From Leucobacter chromiireducens subsp. solipictus (lineage in GTDB: Bacteria > Actinomycetota > Actinomycetes > Actinomycetales > Microbacteriaceae): a DNA stretch of 64,000 nt. Below, in pieces: positions 58,097-64,000 of this stretch (its first letter is position 1; each line of letters begins with the position of its first letter). The translations under genes and the position numbers were made by a program. Under the pieces are notes generated by a model. That model searched no databases and had not been told where the DNA came from. It saw nothing but the letters and a program-made list of their open reading frames with translations. The DNA lies in NCBI RefSeq assembly GCF_016758195.1, contig NZ_QYAC01000001.1:409423-473422 (forward strand). The letters run 5' to 3'.

Positions 58097-58130
58097 GGCG
58101 GGCCACCCGGATGCCTCCGGGTGGCCCGCC
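58097..58130. terminator. Terminator hairpin between dapD and the LTD protein gene
   Basis: A perfect 15-bp stem (GGCGGGCCACCCGGA and its complement) with a TGCC loop, 20 bp after the dapD stop and 16 bp from the stop of the convergent gene. Confidence 0.8.
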
Positions 58131-58145
58131 GCTGCGTGCGGGAGG

Positions 58146-60341
58146 CTAGTCGCCGACAACCGGCAGCACGCGCGTGCGCGCGTGGCCCCGCGCGCCGCGC
58201 CGGCCGCCGAAGGCGAGCGCCCCGGTGCCCACGACGCCCAGCACCGCGGCCGCGAGCAGCGCGAATCCGGCCGGATCCCCGCCCGTCTTCGCGAGGGTGC
58301 CCGCGGCCCGTGCGTCCGCGGCTTTCGGGGCGGCAACCGGCGTCTGCGTTCCCGGCGTCTGCGTTCCCGGCGTTCCGGTGCCCGGCGTCTCGGTGCCCGG
58401 AGTTTCCGTGCCCGGCGTCTCCGTGCCGTCGGTGGGCGGGACCGTCTCTGACGCGCTGAGCGCCCCCACGTGCAGCGCGCGCGTCGTCACGCCGTCGGTG
58501 AACCACCAGGCGGGGCGGGATCCGGCGCTCGCGAGGGAGGCCGGAGCGGTGGCGAAGCCCTCGTTGTTCGTGTTGGGAAGATTCGCGGGACGCGCGAAGT
58601 GGGCAACGTCCGGTGTGTCGGTCCCGTTGAGCGTGAGGAAGGCGGAGGCACCGTCGCAGCCGTCATCGCAGACGGCCCAGAGCCCGCCACGCACGGTGTC
58701 CCAGTCGAGCGCCATCACGCCCGGGAGGCCCGGCTGTAGCTCGGCGATACGTTGTGCGGTCCCGTCCGTGTTCAGGGCAAACGCGAACACCTGCCCGCCG
58801 TCCTCCAGCGCGACGAAAAACAGGCCGCCACCGTGCAGCGGGTAGCGCGCAGGATCGTAGGCGGTGCCCGTGTTCGCGTCGACGAGTTTTCCGGCCAGAT
58901 CCGCGTCGGCCACCCACTCGACCGCCTCGATGCCAAGGTTGGCGCTCACCTGCGGCAGGAGTGCGGTGAGATCCCACTCGGTGGTGGCGACCACGTCCGG
59001 GCCGCTCGCCTCGGGGTCCAGCTGCAGGACCACGTTGAAGTTCACGCCCTTCGCGCTGTTGTCGCGCTCGGACGCGAGGTAGACGAAGCCGTCATCCGCG
59101 ACGGTGATGCCCTCCGTGTCGGGGCCCGCCGCGCGCGGCTGCTCCGCGTCCTTCTGGAACCGGGCGCGCTTGCCCGTCTCCCACCCGGGGGCAAACGTGG
59201 CGCTCCCGTCGGCCGCGACCCGCAGCTTCCAGAAGCGACCCTCGCCGTTGTCGACGGCCCACAGGAACGTCCCGTCGGCGGTCTCCTGGGTGTCAAGCCC
59301 CGAGCTGTCTTCGAGGAACATCGGGGCCGTGTCGATGGCGGTGGCGTCCGGCGAGCCGGGCCAGGCGGCGGTCTCCAGGGGCGGCTGCTCCGTCCCGCCG
59401 TCGTCACCCGTCACGCACTGATTCGCCGCGCCGGGCGTGGGATGCGCCAGCACAAACGGCCCGGTACCGAGTTCGCACCGCGCGAGCGTCGCCTTGGCGG
59501 CGTCGCCATCGAGCGTGGCGTGCGCGGTCCAGGCCCCGGTGTCGTCGAGGAGCACGCCCGCCGGGTCGAACAGGCGAATCTGATCGGCGCTCCCGATCCC
59601 GATCGCCTCGGGGAACAGTCCGGTCCCCGCCCCGATCACGCCGTGGGAGGTCTCGTCCACGACGAGATACGCTCCCGCCGCGATTGTGCTCCCGGCCGGG
59701 AACTTCCAGCTGTGATCGTCAGAGTTGTCGCGCAGCTCGAAGCCGGAGATATCGAGCGCCTCGGTGCCCGTGTTCACGAGTTCGACCCAGTCCGCGGGCT
59801 GGGAGTCCACCTCGCTCAGACGCAGCGCCGATTCCGGCGTCGCCGGATCGGCGAAGGTGTTCGGTGCGCCCTTGGTGGGACCGCTCGTGTCGCGCCAGTC
59901 GCCGTCCGCCGTGCGGCCGAGCGTGGTCGCGGCGTGCCGCGACCAGGTCACCTCTTCGACAAGCGCGCCCGCGGCGTCGAACAGTCGCACCCGGTCGTCC
60001 TTCCCGAGGCCGAAGTCGAAGTGTCCCGCCCCGGATTTCTGCACCTCGTCAAACACCACATACGCGCCGGGGGCCACGACCGTCCCCGCGGGTATGGCGA
60101 AACTGTGGCTGTCGTCGCTGTCGCGCAGGACCGCCCCCGAGAGATCGACGGGACTCGATCCCGCGTTGAACAGCTCGATCCAATCGCCCGGCTCCCCGCC
60201 GTTCGATTCGATTTCCGAGAGCTGGATGCCGGCGAGGCCGACCGGGGCGACCGCGACGGCGGCGGCCACCGGGCCGAGGGCCAGGCAGCTCGCGCCGAGC
60301 GCGCCAGCGGCGAGAACAGCGAGTGGGCGGTGAGATCTCAA
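58146..60341 (-). CDS. Exported protein with two lamin-tail domains, a propeller-like region and a sortase signal
   Basis: 731 residues. The signal peptide RPLAVLAAGALGASCLALGP is followed by a lamin-tail domain at about 35-150 (IQLSEIESNGGEPGDWIELF) and a second at about 165-290 (LRLSEVDSQPADWVELVNTG). Residues 330-640 resemble an esterase-like/propeller region (EGITVADDGFVYLASERDNS, GIEAVEWVADADLAGK). A PGTxT linker leads to LAKTGGDPAG, a hydrophobic helix and basic residues: an LAxTG sorting signal. Probable wall-anchored binding or phytase-like protein; activity not shown. The TTG start at 60341 follows AAGGAG by six bases, which decides against the longer frame. The second such protein within 8 kb. 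Confidence 0.82.
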   Translation of the reverse strand: MRSHRPLAVLAAGALGASCLALGPVAAAVAVAPVGLAGIQLSEIESNGGEPGDWIELFNAGSSPVDLSGAVLRDSDDSHSFAIPAGTVVAPGAYVVFDEVQKSGAGHFDFGLGKDDRVRLFDAAGALVEEVTWSRHAATTLGRTADGDWRDTSGPTKGAPNTFADPATPESALRLSEVDSQPADWVELVNTGTEALDISGFELRDNSDDHSWKFPAGSTIAAGAYLVVDETSHGVIGAGTGLFPEAIGIGSADQIRLFDPAGVLLDDTGAWTAHATLDGDAAKATLARCELGTGPFVLAHPTPGAANQCVTGDDGGTEQPPLETAAWPGSPDATAIDTAPMFLEDSSGLDTQETADGTFLWAVDNGEGRFWKLRVAADGSATFAPGWETGKRARFQKDAEQPRAAGPDTEGITVADDGFVYLASERDNSAKGVNFNVVLQLDPEASGPDVVATTEWDLTALLPQVSANLGIEAVEWVADADLAGKLVDANTGTAYDPARYPLHGGGLFFVALEDGGQVFAFALNTDGTAQRIAELQPGLPGVMALDWDTVRGGLWAVCDDGCDGASAFLTLNGTDTPDVAHFARPANLPNTNNEGFATAPASLASAGSRPAWWFTDGVTTRALHVGALSASETVPPTDGTETPGTETPGTETPGTGTPGTQTPGTQTPVAAPKAADARAAGTLAKTGGDPAGFALLAAAVLGVVGTGALAFGGRRGARGHARTRVLPVVGD

Positions 60342-60472
60342 GTGTGGCTCCTTCGCGGCGAGTGGATGTCTCCATCGCACCAGCCGCGGGTAGCCGGAAA
60401 CCGACGCGCGGGTAACGCGCGGGTAACGCGGACCCGAAGGTTCCCCGCGTCACCCGCGCGATGCGCCGCGGT

Positions 60473-62125
60473 CTACTGCTGAGCGCTGAGCTTCTCCATG
60501 AGTCCCGGGGCCCGGCGATCGTACAGTGTGCCGCCCCAGCGCACGCCGATCCAGCACACGGCTGCGCCCCAGACGAGCCCGACGCCGAAGGTCAGCCACA
60601 CCCACAGCGGGTCGCCCGTGATGCCCGCGGCGATCGTCAGTGCGGCGACCGGGAGGGTGAGCACGAACAAGGAGCCAAAGTTCGCCGCGGTCCCCACGAG
60701 GCTGAGCACCGCGGCGCCCGGCTTCGACACAAACGGGTTCTCCCCGGATTGCGGGACGGGCATGACGAACAGGGCGGAGCTCACGCTCGCGATTCCGAGC
60801 CCGCTCAGGAGCACCGCACCCGCGAGGCCGAGCAGCGTCGGCAGCTGATCCAGCCGGCCGACGATCACGCTCGTGACCACCGCGACGAGGATCACGAGCG
60901 GGGCGGACACCAGGCCCGTCGCCCAGGCACGGCCGATCCGGTCGTCGATCCCGCGGACCCCGCGGAGCAGGTGGGTGCTGAACGCCGTGCCGTCGTACGA
61001 GAGGTCCGTGAAGGTGGTGAGAGAGATCATCGCCGCGACAAAAATCGTCGAGGCCGGGAGCATGATGGGCTGTTCGGTGCTCCCCGCGAGGAAACCGAAC
61101 ACGACCGGCATGACCAGGACCACGATGAGGCTCTGCAGGTACCGCGGGTCGCGGATCCAGTAGGTGAATGAGCGAGCTGCGATCGCGCCCCGCGGCGTCG
61201 CCGGGAAACGCCCGAACCAGCCCGTGCCCGCCTTGCCCTTGGCCTGGGAACCGCCAGCGAAGGTCCCGAAGTTGGCGAGGTACAGGCCGCGCCAGCCGAA
61301 GAACAGCGCGGCCACCGTCGCGAGCGCAATGAGCAGCTTCAGCGCCGCGATTCCCCAGTTCCCGGCGGCGACCTCGACCGGAACCGACCACACGGCCCCG
61401 AGCGGCGTCCAGCCGAGAACCTGGGCAAAGCCCGGCAGCTGTTCGCTGAACGTCGTCACGCCCGATCCGATCCCCGCGAGCAGCGGGCCGGCGAGCACCA
61501 GCAGGAGCAGCAGGAGCCCGCCGATGATCTCCCGGAACCGGCGGTTCGCGGCGGCTCGGGTCATCAGCGTCATGACGAGCTGGCAGGCGAGCACGCAGGT
61601 CACCGCGGCGAGCGGTGCGAGGACGACCGCGACCACCGCGGCACCGGGGGCGCGCAGCCAGGCGAGTGCCGTGGCGGCCGACACCAGCATCGTCACGATC
61701 CCGGGCACTCCGAACAGGCTCGCCACCGCGATTCCCGCGACCTGCGTGCCCGGACTCATCGGGAACATCACGAGCCGCGCCGGATCGAGGGTGCGATCCA
61801 TGCCCGAAACGAGGATCGGGCCGATCATCCACCCGAGGACCAGCGCGGAGCCGCCCAGCACGAGCGCGGTGCGAGCGAGCCCCGGGTCCGCCCACGACAG
61901 GGCCACGAGCCCCGTCACGGCGAGCGCGAGCAGGCCGAGTCCGTAGAGCGCGCCGATGATCGCACCCACCAGCTGCCAGGGGTGACGGCTCAGGGTGTTC
62001 CACAGCACGCGGAAGCGGAGCGCCACCATGACGCGGATCCGCGCCACGGGCCCGCTCCGCGCCGCGGACACGGCATCGGGATGCGGCGGGAGGACACTCA
62101 CCGGGGTCAGCCCTGGTTCAGCCAC
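60473..62125 (-). CDS. ABC transporter permease (ABC-2 type)
   Basis: 550 residues with about 12 hydrophobic segments in two groups of six, the second beginning near RSFTYWIRDPRYLQSLIVVL. The first group includes DRTLDPARLVMFPMSPGTQV. Such large fused permeases work with one ATPase, given by the overlapping gene upstream, and normally export drugs, peptides or lipids. Starts with GTG inside the ATPase gene (19-bp overlap), so translation is coupled. The substrate is unknown. Confidence 0.85.
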   Translation of the reverse strand: MAEPGLTPVSVLPPHPDAVSAARSGPVARIRVMVALRFRVLWNTLSRHPWQLVGAIIGALYGLGLLALAVTGLVALSWADPGLARTALVLGGSALVLGWMIGPILVSGMDRTLDPARLVMFPMSPGTQVAGIAVASLFGVPGIVTMLVSAATALAWLRAPGAAVVAVVLAPLAAVTCVLACQLVMTLMTRAAANRRFREIIGGLLLLLLVLAGPLLAGIGSGVTTFSEQLPGFAQVLGWTPLGAVWSVPVEVAAGNWGIAALKLLIALATVAALFFGWRGLYLANFGTFAGGSQAKGKAGTGWFGRFPATPRGAIAARSFTYWIRDPRYLQSLIVVLVMPVVFGFLAGSTEQPIMLPASTIFVAAMISLTTFTDLSYDGTAFSTHLLRGVRGIDDRIGRAWATGLVSAPLVILVAVVTSVIVGRLDQLPTLLGLAGAVLLSGLGIASVSSALFVMPVPQSGENPFVSKPGAAVLSLVGTAANFGSLFVLTLPVAALTIAAGITGDPLWVWLTFGVGLVWGAAVCWIGVRWGGTLYDRRAPGLMEKLSAQQ

Positions 62126-62877
62126 GACGGCCCCTCCAGGTGCTGACGGCCGCCGACGAGCTCGACGAAGCGTTCCTCGAGGGTGGAGGCCCCGCGGACT
62201 TCGGCCACCGTGCCGGCGGCCAGCACGCGGCCCTGGGCGATCACCGCGACGTGATCACAGATCCGCTCCACGAGGTCCATCGAGTGGCTCGACACGATGA
62301 CGGTGCCACCGCCGCGCTGGAAGCCCTGCAGGATATCGCGGATATTGGCTGCCGACACCGGATCGACCGACTCGAACGGTTCGTCCAGCACGAGCAGCCG
62401 GGGCGCGTGCACCAGCGCGCACGCGAGCGCGATCTTCTTGGTCATGCCCGCCGAATAGTCGACCACGAGCGTGGTGCCCGCGGACTTCAGATCCAGCATG
62501 TCCAACAGATCCGAGCAGCGGCGGGCCACCGTCTCCGCGTCGAGCCCGGCGAGCAGGCCGTTGTAGGTAATGAGCTGCTCGCCCGTGAGGCGGTCGAACA
62601 GCTTCACCCCGTCGGCGAGCACGCCGACGAGCTGCTTCGCCTCCTGCGGCCGTTCCCAGACGTCGATCCCGGAGATCAGCGCCTGGCCGAACTCGGGGCG
62701 CAACAGCCCCGTGGCCATCGAGAGGGTGGTGGTCTTGCCGGCCCCGTTCGGGCCGACCAGGCCGTAACACGATCCGGAGGGGATCGTCAGCGAGATCCCG
62801 TTGACGGCGATCTTCTCACCGAATCGCTTGGCAAGGCCACGCAGTTCGAGCGCGGGAGGGAGAGGTGCGGAGTCCAT
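62107..62877 (-). CDS. ABC transporter ATP-binding protein
   Basis: 256 residues. Walker A is GPNGAGKT (42-49), the signature is YSAGM (in VVDYSAGMTKKIALA, replacing LSGGQ as in many ABC-2 type ATPases), Walker B is LLVLDEP and the switch histidine is in SSHSMDLVER. It energises the permease encoded next, with 19-bp overlap. TAGGGT lies six bases before the ATG without a Shine-Dalgarno sequence, so the operon transcript is probably leaderless. Confidence 0.92.
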   Translation of the reverse strand: MDSAPLPPALELRGLAKRFGEKIAVNGISLTIPSGSCYGLVGPNGAGKTTTLSMATGLLRPEFGQALISGIDVWERPQEAKQLVGVLADGVKLFDRLTGEQLITYNGLLAGLDAETVARRCSDLLDMLDLKSAGTTLVVDYSAGMTKKIALACALVHAPRLLVLDEPFESVDPVSAANIRDILQGFQRGGGTVIVSSHSMDLVERICDHVAVIAQGRVLAAGTVAEVRGASTLEERFVELVGGRQHLEGPSWLNQG

Positions 62878-62911
62878 GATTCCACCCTACCGAGCCTGAT
62901 CGGCCCGTCAC

Positions 62912-62929
62912 CTCCCCCGCTCGGGGGAG
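62912..62929. terminator. Possible terminator hairpin after gltA
   Basis: CTCCCCC (62912-62918) pairs with GGGGGAG (62923-62929), starting three bases beyond the gltA stop on the minus strand. No U-tract. It could also lie in the promoter of the downstream ABC operon. Confidence 0.4.
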
Positions 62930-62931
62930 AT

Positions 62932-64000
62932 TTAGCGGTCGAGGTGCCGCTCGGGCGAGCCGATGTAGAGCTGCTGCGGCCGGCCGATCTTGGTCTGCGG
63001 ATCCTCGCGCGCTTCACGCCACTGCGCGATCCAGCCGGGGAGCCGGCCGATCGCGAACAGCACGGTGAACATGCGGGTCGGGAAGCCCATCGCCTTGTAG
63101 ATGACACCCGTGTAGAAGTCCACGTTCGGGTAGAGCTTGCGCTCCTTGAAGTAGTCGTCTTCGAGCGCGATCTGCTCAAGCTCGCGAGCGAGGCCGAGCA
63201 GCGGATCGTTCACGCCGAGCTCCGCGAGCACCTTGTCGGCGCTCTCGCGTACGATGCGTGCGCGCGGGTCGTAGTTCTTGTAGACGCGGTGTCCGAAGCC
63301 CATGAGCTTCACCCCGTCCTCCTTGCGCTTGACCTTCTCCACGAAGGTTTCCACGCTCTGGCCGGAGTCGCGGATCTGCGCGAGCATGTCGAGCACGGCC
63401 TCGTTCGCGCCGCCGTGCAGCGGGCCGGAGAGGGCGTTGATGCCGGCCGAGACCGAGGAGAACATGTTCGCGCCGGTGGAACCGACGAGGCGCACCGTCG
63501 AGGTGGAGGCGTTCTGCTCGTGGTCGGCGTGCAGGATGAGGAGCTTGTCGAGCGCGTCGACGAGCACCGGGTTCATCTCGTACTTCTCGGCCTTGTTTCC
63601 GAAGTTCAGGCGGAGGAAGTTCTCGACGAAGTTCAGGTTGTTGTCCGGGTACAGGAACGCCTGACCCACGGACTTCTTGTGCGCGTAGGCCGCGAGCACC
63701 GGAAGCTTCGCCAGCAGGCGGATCGTGTTGACCTCGACGAACTTCGGATCGGTCGTGTCGAGCGAGCTCTCGTAGTAGGTCGACATCGTCTGCAGGCCGC
63801 CGGAGAGCACCGCCATGGGGTGCGCCGTGTGCGGCACGCCCTCGAAGTAGTAGCGCATGTCCTCGTGGAGCAGCGTGTGGCGCCGGATCTCCTCGTCAAA
63901 GGCACCGAGCTGGTCGGCAGTGGGGAGCTCACCGTAGATCAGGAGGTAGGCAACCTCAAGGAACGTGGAGCTCCGCGCGAGCTCCTCGATCGGGTAGCCG
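62932..64000 (-). CDS. gltA: Citrate synthase, type II (5' end outside window)
   Basis: The visible 356 residues (the C-terminal part) contain the catalytic histidine in LHADHEQNASTSTVR, the second histidine in ALSGPLHGGANEAV and the GFGHRVYKNYDPRA block with arginine and aspartate contacts, followed by DFYTGVIYKAMGFP near the end. This is the hexameric type II (GltA) enzyme of the TCA cycle, which condenses acetyl-CoA and oxaloacetate. The frame is open to the right edge (the last bases read G-Y-P-I-E-E-L-A-R), so the start is beyond the window. It stands just upstream of the ABC exporter genes in the same direction. Confidence 0.95.
   Translation of the reverse strand, partial: GYPIEELARSSTFLEVAYLLIYGELPTADQLGAFDEEIRRHTLLHEDMRYYFEGVPHTAHPMAVLSGGLQTMSTYYESSLDTTDPKFVEVNTIRLLAKLPVLAAYAHKKSVGQAFLYPDNNLNFVENFLRLNFGNKAEKYEMNPVLVDALDKLLILHADHEQNASTSTVRLVGSTGANMFSSVSAGINALSGPLHGGANEAVLDMLAQIRDSGQSVETFVEKVKRKEDGVKLMGFGHRVYKNYDPRARIVRESADKVLAELGVNDPLLGLARELEQIALEDDYFKERKLYPNVDFYTGVIYKAMGFPTRMFTVLFAIGRLPGWIAQWREAREDPQTKIGRPQQLYIGSPERHLDR

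Overview
The window is a high-GC chromosomal segment of an actinobacterium. Marks of the phylum are a WhiB1-type regulator, an ECF sigma/ZAS anti-sigma pair of the SigR(SigH)-RsrA type, DUF3097 and DUF3117 proteins, a DUF222/13E12-repeat HNH protein and many apparently leaderless genes (a TANNNT box 6-8 nt before the start codon). The SLH-domain surface protein with repeated FVDVP-NHKF-EI-WM motifs suggests Microbacteriaceae, perhaps Leucobacter-like; the genus is inference. Coding density is high. I see no rRNA, tRNA, CRISPR array, insertion sequence or prophage.

Layout. 1-2 kb: a PadR-DUF1048-ABC transporter operon (cut by the left edge) and a conserved hypothetical gene. 2.2-2.9 kb: a guanidine-III riboswitch in front of a pair of SMR transporters, so a guanidinium export unit. 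3.1-3.8 kb: a DtxR/MntR-type metal regulator. 3.9-9.8 kb: a probable catabolic regulon made of a polyprenyl synthase-like gene coupled to a LacI-type regulator, an APC permease, a C-N hydrolase and an agmatinase-family ureohydrolase. Five related GAAACGNTT-type boxes lie in its three promoter regions. 10-12.3 kb: a MocR-type regulator whose PLP lysine is replaced by arginine, coupled to an orphan DNA methyltransferase. 12.4-19.6 kb: small enzymes, an acyl-CoA hydratase/hydrolase, an MFS exporter, DUF3097, an arginase-family protein, a putative Zn-peptidase and an alpha/beta hydrolase.

19.6-24.6 kb: the redox-stress block (anti-sigma, sigma, aroA, rsgA, peroxiredoxin, whiB). 24.7-28.6 kb: an EamA exporter divergent from a LysR regulator, then the HNH protein. 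28.7-31 kb: a secreted SLH protein with an exact 185-bp internal duplication. 31.3-34.7 kb: argG, mdh and an aldo/keto reductase. 34.8-38.8 kb: an HrpA helicase with an RG-rich insert. 38.8-42.7 kb: a tandem Lrp-type regulator divergent from an MFS exporter and an M20 amidohydrolase. 42.7-49.8 kb: a pseudouridine synthase, SRPBCC and stress proteins, a lipoprotein propeller, and a three-gene overlapping operon (PRC/MgtE_N/CBS protein, DUF1003 protein, Mrp ATPase). 49.8-52.9 kb: a PAS-GGDEF-EAL protein, tatB and an O-methyltransferase. 53-60.4 kb: two large exported proteins with LAxTG-type sorting signals flank DUF3117, dapE and dapD. 60.4-64 kb: an ABC-2 type exporter and the 3' part of gltA, cut by the right edge.

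Most of the content is housekeeping. The parts that deserve attention are the guanidine riboswitch/SMR unit, the LacI-box regulon around the ureohydrolase, the lysine-less MocR coupled to a methyltransferase, and the repeat structures.
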